Program-made: the position numbers and the translations under genes | From: Myxococcales bacterium | GTDB taxonomy: Bacteria > Myxococcota > Myxococcia > Myxococcales > Myxococcaceae | DNA length: 64,000 nt | Assembly (NCBI GenBank): GCA_020846875.1 | Contig: JADLDB010000094.1 | Location: forward strand, 91,840-155,839 | Reading direction: 5' to 3' | Shown: positions 7,295-15,217 of the stretch, piece after piece | Numbering within the stretch: position 1 is the first letter of the stretch | Layout: every line of letters begins with the position of its first letter | The notes under the pieces: generated by a model | What the model was told of the DNA's origin: nothing | What the model saw: only the letters and a program-made list of their open reading frames with translations | Database searches by the model: none

Positions 7295-9370
7295 ATGGCG
7301 CCCCTCACCTGTCCCCACTGCCGCAGCGTCGCCGAGGTCGCCCTCGAGCCCGGTGTCCGCCGGCGCACCTGCGACGCCTGCCGCCGCGAGTTCTGGGTGA
7401 GCTGGGCGGCGCCGACGGTGAGCAAGCTGGCGCCCGCGGGTGGGGTCGAGGAGACGGGGAGAACGCTGAGCGATCTGGGCATGGGCATCGAGACGGTGCC
7501 GACGGTGGTGGGGCAGCGCGCACTGTCGGCCCGGCCGCCGGCGCACCTCCCCATCGAGGAGGAGGTCACCGACAGGCCGCTGTTGGCGCGCGGGCCTCGC
7601 GGACAGGTGCCCGAAGGTCAGCGCACCACGCGCGCGGCGTCGGACAAGCAGCACCCGGTGAAGCGGCCCTCCGAGAGGCGGCTGGCTCCGTCCACACCCG
7701 AGCCCGCGCAGCCGGGGTTGCAGTTGGGCGGCCTGCGGTTGCTGGCGCGCATCGGCGGCGGGGGCATGGGCACGGTGTGGCTGGCCCGGCAGATGTCCCT
7801 CGATCGCAACGTGGCGGTGAAGGTGCTCAAGCCCGCCCTGGGGGACGATCCCGCCTTCGTCATCCAGTTCAACCGCGAGGCCATGGCCGCGGCGCAGTTG
7901 GTGCACCACAACATCGCGCAGATCTACGACATCGGCTTCGACCGCGATCTCCACTACTTCTCCATGGAGTACGTGGACGGCGAGCCCCTGTCGTCGCTGG
8001 TGAAGCGGGAAGGCCGCCTCGATCCAGAGGTCGCCGCCGGCTACGTGCTGCAGGCCGCGCGCGGGCTCAAGTTCGCGCACGACCGGGAGCTGATCCACCG
8101 GGACGTCAAGCCCGAGAACCTGCTGCTCAACCGCGACGGCATCATCAAGGTGGCGGACCTGGGGCTGGTGAAGCGCGTGGAGCGCCGCGAGGAGAAGGAC
8201 AAGCCCAGCAGCACCCTCACCGATCTCGACTTCGTGTCCGGCGACGTGGTGATGGGCACGCCGGCGTACATGGCGCCCGAGCAGGTGGTGGACTCGAAGA
8301 AGGTGGACGCGCGCGCCGACATCTACTCGCTGGGCTGCACGCTGTACGAGCTGCTCACCGGCCGCGCTCCCTTCGAAGGTGAGACGACCGGCCAGGTGCT
8401 GGCCCAGCACGTCGGCGAGCCGCCCGTGCCGCCGGATCAACGCAACAAGCGTGTCCCGCCGGCGCTGGCCGCCATCACCCTGCAGATGATGGCCAAGAAG
8501 CCCGACCAGCGCTTCCCCGACATGGGGGCGGCGATCGCCGCGCTGGAAAGCTTCCTCGGGGTGGAGGCGGGGGTGGCCTTTTCGCCCCGCGAAGAGCACG
8601 CCGCGCTGCTGGAGAAGAGCGTGGACGCCTTCCTCCGCTCGCCCTGGGCCTTCCGGCAGCGGCTGGCGCGCTTCGCCTTCCTGGCGCTCTCGCTGGCGGT
8701 GGTGGGCGGCGCGCTGGCCCTGGGCTTCGCCGCCTTCGCGCCGTGGGCGGCCCTCTTCATCGTCACCAGCGCGCTCACCTCGGCGCTCATCAACGGGGTG
8801 GTGGGGCGCTCGCCGCTGGTGCTGCGGCTGCGGCACCTGGCGCTGGGCGCGCCCCTGTGGACGTGGGCGCTGTGCTTCCTTCTGCTGGGGCTGCTCGCGG
8901 GGACGTTGGGCTGGCTGGGGCACCTGGGGGCCCTGCTGCAGAACCTGGCGCTGGCGGTGGCGGTGGGGCTGGTGTCGGTGCTGGCGCTCGATCGCCGGGT
9001 GCTGCGCGAGCGCCGCCCGCAGGTGGCTGAGGTGGAAGAGATGCTCAAGGGGATGCGCCTGCGCGGCCTCGAGGAGCAGACGCTGCGACAGTTCGTCTGC
9101 CGTTACAGCGGCGAGCGCTGGGAGGCCTTCTACGAGGCCCTCTTCGGCTACGACGCCAAGCTGCAGGCCCGGGCCCGCTGGGGCCGCGACGAGAAGGGCG
9201 AGCCGCGCCGGCGGTCCGGGGCGTGGAGGGATCCGCTCATCCGCTTCATCGACGGACGGCTGGAGAAGCGGCGCCAGCGCCGCGAGGCCCGGCGGCTGGC
9301 TCAAGCGGAGCAGGCGCCCAGCCCGCCGCCCCCCGCGCAGAAGCGGCCGGTGCGCGCGCGGCCGACGTGA
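7295..9370 (+). CDS. Serine/threonine protein kinase with N-terminal zinc ribbon and C-terminal membrane region
   Basis: This 691-residue protein has three parts. Residues 6-29 hold two CxxC pairs (CPHC, CDAC), a zinc-ribbon-like start. The PknB-type kinase domain covers roughly residues 145-420, with glycine loop ARIGGGGMGTVWLAR, lysine in VAVKVLKP, catalytic HRDVKPENLL near residue 267, a DLG variant of the DFG motif, and GTPAYMAPEQ. After about residue 455 come four hydrophobic segments, then a charged tail ending in Pro-rich sequence. Myxobacteria carry many such kinases. The substrate is unknown. It converges with the pseudouridine synthase gene, with 9 bp between stops. Confidence 0.92.
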   Translation: MAPLTCPHCRSVAEVALEPGVRRRTCDACRREFWVSWAAPTVSKLAPAGGVEETGRTLSDLGMGIETVPTVVGQRALSARPPAHLPIEEEVTDRPLLARGPRGQVPEGQRTTRAASDKQHPVKRPSERRLAPSTPEPAQPGLQLGGLRLLARIGGGGMGTVWLARQMSLDRNVAVKVLKPALGDDPAFVIQFNREAMAAAQLVHHNIAQIYDIGFDRDLHYFSMEYVDGEPLSSLVKREGRLDPEVAAGYVLQAARGLKFAHDRELIHRDVKPENLLLNRDGIIKVADLGLVKRVERREEKDKPSSTLTDLDFVSGDVVMGTPAYMAPEQVVDSKKVDARADIYSLGCTLYELLTGRAPFEGETTGQVLAQHVGEPPVPPDQRNKRVPPALAAITLQMMAKKPDQRFPDMGAAIAALESFLGVEAGVAFSPREEHAALLEKSVDAFLRSPWAFRQRLARFAFLALSLAVVGGALALGFAAFAPWAALFIVTSALTSALINGVVGRSPLVLRLRHLALGAPLWTWALCFLLLGLLAGTLGWLGHLGALLQNLALAVAVGLVSVLALDRRVLRERRPQVAEVEEMLKGMRLRGLEEQTLRQFVCRYSGERWEAFYEALFGYDAKLQARARWGRDEKGEPRRRSGAWRDPLIRFIDGRLEKRRQRREARRLAQAEQAPSPPPPAQKRPVRARPT

Positions 9371-9379
9371 CGAGGCTGC

Positions 9380-11056
9380 TCAGAAGGGGGCGGGCGCCTC
9401 GAGCTCCAGCACCTCGTCGCGCCCGGGGTGCGTGAAGCGCAGCGCCTGGGCGTGCAGCATCAACCGGCGCTCCGGGCGGCCATAGAGGCGATCTCCCACG
9501 ATGGGAATGCCCAGGCCCAGAGGATGCGAGGCGTGCACGCGCAGTTGGTGGGTGCGCCCCGTCTCGGGGAAGAAGGCCACCCGGGTGCGGCCGGCCGAGG
9601 CGGAGAGCACGCGGTAGCGGGTGCGGGCGGGCTTGCCGTGCTCGAAGTCCACCACCTGGCGCGGGCGCTGCTCGAGGTCGACGCGCAAGGGGAGCTCGAT
9701 GACGCCGTCGGCCTGCGGCACCGCGCCGTCGAGGAGCGCCACGTACGTCTTCTCTACCGTGCGGGCGATGAACTGCCGCTGGAGCGCGGCGTGGGCCGCT
9801 TCGTCCTTCGCGGCGACCAGGAGGCCCGAGGTCTCCACGTCCAGGCGGTGCACCAGCAGCGGGCCGGTGGCGTGGGGGTAGCGCTGCCGCAGGCGCTCCA
9901 GCACCGAGTCCGTCACCGTCTCGTCCGTCCCCGGCACCGAGAGGAGGCCCGCGGGCTTCTCCACCACCACCAGCCGCTCGTCCTCGTAGACGACGGGCAG
10001 CTCGTGGTGGGCGAGGTCGGGCGGGCGGTAGCGGCGCGAGGGCGCCACGTCGAGGCCGTCGAGGAGGAAAGGGAGCAAGGGCCCGCACTTGTCCTTGCAC
10101 GCCGGGTAGAAGGCGCCTTCCACGCGGGCGCCACCGGGCGGCGGTGCGCCCCACCAGAACTCGGCCAGCGCCAGAGGCGTGAGGCGACTTGCCAGCGCGT
10201 GGACGAGCAGCTTCGGCGCCGCGCAGTCGCCGGTGCCGGAGGAAGGGACGCGGGGCTCGAAGAGGGCGCGCAGGGAGAGGTGGCGGCCGCGGGCGCTCTC
10301 GAACTGGTAGGTGTCGTAGAGCTGCCAGGACACCTCCTGCGAGACGAGCCGGCGCAGGCGCTCCAACGCCGTGAGCCGCCGGGTGAGGCGCTTGCGCTGT
10401 TGCTCGACTTCCTCCCGCTCGGTGCGCCAGCGGGCCTTCTCGCGACGAAGTTCCACGTCGTCCTGCTGGCTCAACCTCGCGAGCATGTCCCCCCGCTCCC
10501 ATCGGGGGAGAGGGAAAGAACCCGCCTTCAACCGGTCGCGTTCGGCATCGCGCTGCTTCTTGTTCTCGGCGTGCTTCTCCTTCAACACCCGCGCCTCTTC
10601 TGCCTGTCGCTGCGCGAGGAGTCGCATCGCCTCCTCCACCTCACTCCACGCAGGCGCGCTCCTCGCTTCCTCCACCCGCCGGGTGAGCGCCTTCACCTGC
10701 GCCTCTCCCGGCACCTCCACCCGCGCCCGGGCGGAACGGTCGAACACCGGCGGCACCCACCCCTCGACGTCCCACGCGCGCAGGAGCTGCCCCGAGAAGG
10801 ACTTCACGTACCCGACCTGCCCCTGCGCGTCCCGCACCACCAGCACGCCGAACATCTTCCCGCCCTCGGGGCCGTGGAGGGCGGACGTGGCGAGGCCGGG
10901 GCCGATCGACCCACCGCGCAGGTGCGCCATCACCTCTTCCGCGGCGCGGCGGGCGAGCGCAGGAGGGTCTTCCGCGTCGAACGGGCTGTTGAGCCGCGCG
11001 GGCAGCTCCGCGGATGGGGGCTGCGGCGTGAAGAAGGTGAGGAGCGGCGTCACCAC
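9380..11056 (-). CDS. RluA-family pseudouridine synthase with long N-terminal domain
   Basis: This protein of about 558 residues converts uridine to pseudouridine in RNA. The C-terminal catalytic domain (about residues 330-558) has the RluA signature HRLDVETSGLLVAA with the catalytic Asp near residue 405, plus PETGRTHQLRVH and GDRLYG. The N-terminal 330 residues include a charged coiled coil (near ERLRRLVSQE and upstream) and conserved-looking SSGTGDCAAPKLL and ACKDKCGPLLPFLL segments. I recall this layout in a subset of long RluA proteins. No in-frame ATG precedes the conserved part, so a GTG at 11056 or 11053 (VVTPLLTFF) is the likely start. Which RNA site it modifies is not evident. Confidence 0.85.
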   Translation of the reverse strand: MVTPLLTFFTPQPPSAELPARLNSPFDAEDPPALARRAAEEVMAHLRGGSIGPGLATSALHGPEGGKMFGVLVVRDAQGQVGYVKSFSGQLLRAWDVEGWVPPVFDRSARARVEVPGEAQVKALTRRVEEARSAPAWSEVEEAMRLLAQRQAEEARVLKEKHAENKKQRDAERDRLKAGSFPLPRWERGDMLARLSQQDDVELRREKARWRTEREEVEQQRKRLTRRLTALERLRRLVSQEVSWQLYDTYQFESARGRHLSLRALFEPRVPSSGTGDCAAPKLLVHALASRLTPLALAEFWWGAPPPGGARVEGAFYPACKDKCGPLLPFLLDGLDVAPSRRYRPPDLAHHELPVVYEDERLVVVEKPAGLLSVPGTDETVTDSVLERLRQRYPHATGPLLVHRLDVETSGLLVAAKDEAAHAALQRQFIARTVEKTYVALLDGAVPQADGVIELPLRVDLEQRPRQVVDFEHGKPARTRYRVLSASAGRTRVAFFPETGRTHQLRVHASHPLGLGIPIVGDRLYGRPERRLMLHAQALRFTHPGRDEVLELEAPAPF

Positions 11057-11152
11057 GGGGTGAAGCCATAGCGAAGACCCGGGGGAAGAGTCGATGGACT
11101 CCAAGCCCCCGCGGGTGAGCGTTTCGGCGCGCTCCGGGCTACGGTCGCCTGC

Positions 11153-12127
11153 ATGCCCATCAAACTCCCCGACCTCGGGAAGCCGCTGCAGAGCGCGCTG
11201 CGCACCGTGGACCGCGAGGTGCAGAAGGTCGCCGCAAAGGTGCAGACCGCTACCTTCCGCGGCCCGGTGGGCGACGTGATGGCCAACGGCACGAAGCAGG
11301 GGTGGGTGGCGGAGTTCGCCTCGAAGCTCAACCTGTCCGCCTTCAAGCCCGCGCCGCCCCCGCCCACGCTGAAGCGGCCGATGGTGATGGTGACGGGGCT
11401 GACCATGCAGGCGGCCTCGTACGATCCCATGGCGAAGCACCTCGCCGGGAACAAGGCCAACGGCCCGGTCGTCACCTACGTGGTGGCGGACGGGAAGTTC
11501 CACCTCGGGGGCGTGAACGGGAAGGTGCTGACCGACGCGGAGGCGGCCAAGGCGAAGCTGTTCCAGGTCCAGTACACCGAGGTGCGGGGCGCGCCGTCGG
11601 ACAAGGCGCCGCAGCTGGCGCAGGCCTTCTCGGCCATCGAGCGGGTGACCCAGGCGCCCACCATGGACGTGGTGGCGCACTCCGCGGGCTGCACCGACTT
11701 CCGGCTCTACCTCGACTCGCGCACGCCCGAAGAGAAGGCGGCGGTGAAGTTCAACCAGGCGGTGCTGATCGGCCCGGCCACGCGCGGCACCTTCATGGGC
11801 AACGTGGGCGACGCGGTGGGCGGCGTCCTCGGAGTGGAGGAGGCGGGGCAGGAGCTGGAGATCGGCAGCAAGTTGGTGGGGCAGCTCAACCAGACGTGGG
11901 ATCGCCAGCGCGCGCAGGTGAAGGCCGTCACCATCGTGGGCATCTCCGGGGCGCCCACCATGGGGCAGGGTGGCCTGGGCGACGGCGACGGCTTCATGCG
12001 GGTGAAGGACCTGCCGCTGCCGCACGCGGACACGGTGGTGCTGCGCGGCGCGGATCCCTCACCGGTGGCGCACCTGATGGAGGTCGCCTACTCCGGCGTC
12101 ATCGCCGAGGTGCAGAAGCGGCTCTAG
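11153..12127 (+). CDS. Lipase-like alpha/beta-hydrolase-fold protein, function unknown
   Basis: This 324-residue protein without a clear signal peptide starts MPIKLPDLGKPLQSAL. Its centre resembles an alpha/beta hydrolase: a strand-turn PMVMVTGLTMQAASYDPM and a nucleophile elbow VVAHSAGCTDF, where Ser would be the nucleophile. The usual first Gly of GxSxG is Ala. A late Asp-rich stretch (LGDGDGF) and a His in DPSPVAHLMEV could complete a triad. It overlaps the convergent downstream gene by 4 bp at the 3' end. Activity and substrate are unknown. The fold assignment is an inference from the motif pattern. Confidence 0.55.
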   Translation: MPIKLPDLGKPLQSALRTVDREVQKVAAKVQTATFRGPVGDVMANGTKQGWVAEFASKLNLSAFKPAPPPPTLKRPMVMVTGLTMQAASYDPMAKHLAGNKANGPVVTYVVADGKFHLGGVNGKVLTDAEAAKAKLFQVQYTEVRGAPSDKAPQLAQAFSAIERVTQAPTMDVVAHSAGCTDFRLYLDSRTPEEKAAVKFNQAVLIGPATRGTFMGNVGDAVGGVLGVEEAGQELEIGSKLVGQLNQTWDRQRAQVKAVTIVGISGAPTMGQGGLGDGDGFMRVKDLPLPHADTVVLRGADPSPVAHLMEVAYSGVIAEVQKRL

Positions 12128-12804
12128 AAGCGGAAGCCGGAGAGGGCCGCGGCGTAGTCGTGCGCGCGCTCTTCGGCGAAGTGGTCGATGAGCAGCATCA
12201 CCAGCGCTTCGCCCACCAGCGTGAGCCCCACGCCCAGCGCCGCGTCCGAGTGGGACACCCCGCCGATGCCGGCCACCAGGATGCCGCTGAAGGCCGCGGT
12301 GATCTCCACCGCGCGGTAGATCCACCAGCGCGAGTTGACCTTCCCCATGCGCGCGCCCTCCTCGGCGGCGTACTGGGCCGGGCTCTCCGTCACCTGCGCG
12401 TCGAGGCGCGCCACCTGTTTCGGCGTGCGGATGGACAGCGCGAGGCCAGCCGCCAACTGCAGCGCGCCCATGGCGATGAGGGGAAGGGCCACGCCCAGGC
12501 GCGTCTCTCCGCCGCTGGCGATGAGGCCGATGCCGGTGCCCACCGAGGCCAGGCCCAGGCCGCTGGCGAACAACCCCGTGCGCTGCTCGCCTTCGAAGTA
12601 GCGCGTCAGGCGCGCGCGCATCACCGTGGTGTCGACGGCCTCGGTGGGGGCGAGGGAGGGCGTCACCGCCGGTGTGTCGGGCGAAGGCGCCACCACGTCG
12701 GGAGGCATCGGGTCTCCTGAAGTCCCGTCCTGGGCCAACGCCGGTGCGGCCACCGCGCAGACGAGTGAGGCCGCCAGGAGTCCCCGTGTCCACCATCCGG
12801 TCAT
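12124..12804 (-). CDS. Exported membrane-associated hypothetical protein
   Basis: This 226-residue protein starts at the ATG at 12804 with a signal peptide (TRGLLAASLVCAVAAPALAQ). A Pro/Thr-rich segment is followed by several hydrophobic helices: FASGLGLASVGTGIGLIA, LPLIAMGALQLAAGLAL, then SGILVAGIGGVSHSD and LGVGLTLVGEALVMLLI. I do not recognise a family. It is transcribed away from nothing obviously related; the upstream neighbour on the same strand is the fliJ-like gene, 126 bp away. It probably resides in the envelope. Confidence 0.6.
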   Translation of the reverse strand: MTGWWTRGLLAASLVCAVAAPALAQDGTSGDPMPPDVVAPSPDTPAVTPSLAPTEAVDTTVMRARLTRYFEGEQRTGLFASGLGLASVGTGIGLIASGGETRLGVALPLIAMGALQLAAGLALSIRTPKQVARLDAQVTESPAQYAAEEGARMGKVNSRWWIYRAVEITAAFSGILVAGIGGVSHSDAALGVGLTLVGEALVMLLIDHFAEERAHDYAAALSGFRF

Positions 12805-12929
12805 GTCCCCTCCGCGGCGTGGGCCACCGACACCTGCGCGTAGCAGGCGTGGCGGGAACGTCAACCGGTGGCGGGCTCTCGAATCAACTTCGCGCGAGGC
12901 TCGAGGTGAGGCTCGAAGCTTCCTGGGCC

Positions 12930-13364
12930 TCAGCCGGTGCGCGCGAAGCGCATCAACGTCAAGTCGTCGCTGGCGCGGCGCTCCTGCCTGTCCGCCAGTT
13001 GCTGCACCTCGGCCCGTCGCGTGTCCGCCACCCGCCGTACCGCGTCCGTCTGGCTGCGGGCCGTCACCCAGGCAGCGCGCGTCGACTCCACCGCCTTCAC
13101 CGCCGCGCCAACCGCCAGGCGCGCGCGCTTCACTGCCTCCAACGCGCGGGCGCGGGCTGCTTCGTACACGCAGAAGTCCGCCGCCACGCCGCACCCGGAC
13201 AAGTCCCTGTCGGCCTGTGCCTGGGCGTCGCGCAGGGCCGCCCTCGCGACCTCCACCTGCCGCACCGCCTGCGCCATGGCCTCGAGGCGCTTGTCTTCCT
13301 CGCGCGCCTTCACCTTCACCACCACGTCCAGCCTGACCGGGACCATCCTTGTGCCTTTCGTCAC
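12930..13364 (-). CDS. FliJ-like coiled-coil flagellar export protein
   Basis: This 144-residue, almost wholly helical and highly charged protein starts at the ATG at 13364, overlapping the end of the MinD-like gene (ATGA). The N-terminus (VPVRLDVVVKVKAREEDKR) resembles the FliJ pattern of a short hydrophobic strand followed by a long coiled coil. FliJ is the cytoplasmic stalk that couples the FliI ATPase to the export gate. The rest is Ala/Arg/Glu-rich heptads (EAMAQAVRQVEVARAAL). Coiled coils are weak evidence, so the call leans on the size, the N-terminus and the surrounding flagellar genes. It could instead be a partner of the MinD-like ATPase. Confidence 0.5.
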   Translation of the reverse strand: MTKGTRMVPVRLDVVVKVKAREEDKRLEAMAQAVRQVEVARAALRDAQAQADRDLSGCGVAADFCVYEAARARALEAVKRARLAVGAAVKAVESTRAAWVTARSQTDAVRRVADTRRAEVQQLADRQERRASDDLTLMRFARTG

Positions 13365-14332
13365 GCGGCCGCCGTCTCCGCAGTCATCGGCGCCGGCACA
13401 CCCCGGCCCACCGACGGCGACTCCTCTTCCAGCGGCTCCTGCAGCAACGCCCGTGCCGCGGCGCGCAGCGCCAACGCAGACTCCTCGTGCTTCGCGAGGA
13501 GGAGGTAGGGGCGCCGCTGCGTGGCCGAGTCGTGCATCAGGCGGCTGGCGCGCGCGAAGCCCAGCAGCGGCGCCGCCACCGAGAGAAAGTCCGTCATCAT
13601 CTTCCCCACCGCGCGGAAGACGCCGGCCTCACGTGGGTCGTACACCTGGTTGCCGAAGAGGCGCAGGCGAAAGCGGGACAGCTCGCGCCGCACCTCGGCC
13701 TCCAGGGCCGGCGACGCCGCGAAGACGTCGCGGAGCACCGCGCGCAGGCTGGCCATCTCGTGGCCTGGCCCGTCATGCTTTTCCGCCAGCGCGCCCTCGA
13801 GGCCGTGCGTCTTCATCAGCCGGCCCAGCCGCCGGTACACCGTGCCCTTCACGAAGGCGTAGGCATTCTGAATGGACGTCAGCTGTGGCGTCATCACCGC
13901 CAGCTTCAGGTCACCGACGTCGAAGAGGTCGACCTGGTTGAAGCCCGTGCCGGCGCCCACGTCCACCACCACCACGTCCGCGGTCAGGTCCCTCAAGTGC
14001 CGCAAGAGGCGCTGCTTCTGGCCGTGGGAGATGTTCGCCGAGCCCACCACCGCCGACGCGCCCCGCACCAGCGACAGACCCGGCACGTTCGTCTCTACCC
14101 GCGCCTCCTCCAGCGACTCCACCTCGTGCTCGAGGAAGGACTGCAGCGTCGGGCCCGGCCGCTCCAGGCCAAGCAGCGTGTGGAGGTTGGAGGCGCCGAG
14201 GTCCGCGTCCACCAGCACCACCCGCCGGCCCTCCTGCGCCATGGCGATGGCGAGGTTGGTCGACACGAGGCTCTTCCCCACGCCTCCCTTGCCCCCTCCC
14301 ACAGAGATGATGCGCTCGGCCACTCGCGACAT
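13361..14332 (-). CDS. MinD/ParA-type ATPase, FlhG-like paralogue
   Basis: This 323-residue P-loop ATPase has a deviant Walker A motif VGGGKGGVGKSLVSTNLA, the switch region VLVDADLGASNLHTLLGL, and VVVVDVGAGTGFNQVDLF. The start at 14332 (MSRVAERIISVGG) is chosen because GGAGG lies 11 bases upstream; a longer in-frame start at 14377 has less support. The N-terminal DQAxxLR helix that lets FlhG stimulate FlhF is missing, unlike the true FlhG at 24617. The C-terminal third is unlike MinD. The stop overlaps the fliJ-like gene. It is divergent from the diguanylate cyclase gene. Confidence 0.82.
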   Translation of the reverse strand: MSRVAERIISVGGGKGGVGKSLVSTNLAIAMAQEGRRVVLVDADLGASNLHTLLGLERPGPTLQSFLEHEVESLEEARVETNVPGLSLVRGASAVVGSANISHGQKQRLLRHLRDLTADVVVVDVGAGTGFNQVDLFDVGDLKLAVMTPQLTSIQNAYAFVKGTVYRRLGRLMKTHGLEGALAEKHDGPGHEMASLRAVLRDVFAASPALEAEVRRELSRFRLRLFGNQVYDPREAGVFRAVGKMMTDFLSVAAPLLGFARASRLMHDSATQRRPYLLLAKHEESALALRAAARALLQEPLEEESPSVGRGVPAPMTAETAAA

Positions 14333-14516
14333 CGCCAGAAGTCCTCCGCCTTCAAAGTGCAGCTCACCTCCGTGCAAGCGGCTTGCTCAGCGCCACGCCG
14401 CCACCCACCCGAGGCGGATCAGCTGCTTCGAGGCGCGCGCGCCCGGGTCGAAGTGGACCGCGCGGGTCAACGCCGCCCACGCCGGCGCGGCGTCAGCGCG
14501 CTGACGTTTAGGGCGC

Positions 14517-14532
14517 GGGCACGAGTGTTGCG
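14517..14532 (+). promoter_or_regulatory. Sigma-54 (RpoN) -24/-12 promoter upstream of the diguanylate cyclase-motB pair
   Basis: The sequence GGGCACGAGTGTTGCG matches the TGGCACG-N4-TTGC consensus with one mismatch at the first base. GG at 14518-14519 and GC at 14530-14531 are separated by exactly 10 bases, the invariant spacing. The expected transcript start is near 14543, just before the AGGGAGG ribosome site of the gene at 14559. Confidence 0.72.
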
Positions 14533-14558
14533 AAGAGCGCTGTAGGGAGGTCACCGTG

Positions 14559-15179
14559 ATGTTGGCCGAGGACCAGATGCAGGGCTTCGACACCGGAGAC
14601 GCACGCCGGGCGTCCAGCCCGTCCCGGGCGCTGCAGGAGCGCGTGGAGTCGCTGGAAGCCGATCTGGAGCGCGCCCGCGCGGAGGTGGCGCTCCTCAAGC
14701 AGATGGCCTTCAGCGATCCCCTCACGGGCCTCCACAACCGGCGCGCCTTCGACGAGCGCCTGCGTCAGGAGATCAGCCGCTGCCGCCGCCACCCCCAGGC
14801 CACCTTCACCCTGGTCCTCTTCGATCTCGACGACTTCAAGCAGCTCAACGACACGCTGGGCCACCTGGCCGGCGACGAGCTGCTCAAGCGGGTGGCGCAG
14901 ACGCTGATCGGCACCCTGCGCGAGCACGACGTGGTGTGCCGCACCGGCGGAGACGAGTTCGTCGTCATCCTCCCTGACACGCCCAGGGACGCGGCCCAGC
15001 GGGCGATAGCGCGGGTGCTGGGCTGCCTGGACAAGCTGGAGCACCTCGGGTGGAAGGCCGCCGCCTCGGTGGGCCTGGCCAGCTGGCCGTCAGACGGCGC
15101 CTCGGCCGAGGCCCTCCTCGCTCACGCCGACGCGCAGATGTACGCCAACAAGCAGCGGCGCAAGGGTGCGCCCAGGTAG
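14559..15179 (+). CDS. GGDEF-domain diguanylate cyclase
   Basis: This 206-residue cytoplasmic protein has a short N-terminal coiled coil (ALQERVESLEADLERARAEV) followed by a complete GGDEF domain: FSDPLTGLHNRRAFDERL, VLFDLDDFKQLNDTLGHLAG and the intact active-site loop RTGGDEFVVIL. It should therefore make cyclic di-GMP. No RxxD inhibitory site is obvious before the GGDEF loop. No receiver or membrane sensor is attached. The ATG at 14559 is 8 bases after GGAGG; a GTG at 14556 is also possible. It is followed 38 bp later by motB, behind a shared sigma-54-type promoter, which links cyclic di-GMP to the motor. Confidence 0.93.
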   Translation: MLAEDQMQGFDTGDARRASSPSRALQERVESLEADLERARAEVALLKQMAFSDPLTGLHNRRAFDERLRQEISRCRRHPQATFTLVLFDLDDFKQLNDTLGHLAGDELLKRVAQTLIGTLREHDVVCRTGGDEFVVILPDTPRDAAQRAIARVLGCLDKLEHLGWKAAASVGLASWPSDGASAEALLAHADAQMYANKQRRKGAPR

Positions 15180-15217
15180 GCCTTCACGCCTCGGCGTCGC
15201 CGTGCCGAAGACGCCGC

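Noticed and set aside
14370..14390. TGCAAGCGGCTTGC upstream of the MinD-like gene as a minus-strand sigma-54 site.
   Set aside because: On the minus strand the -24 GG is absent at the correct distance.
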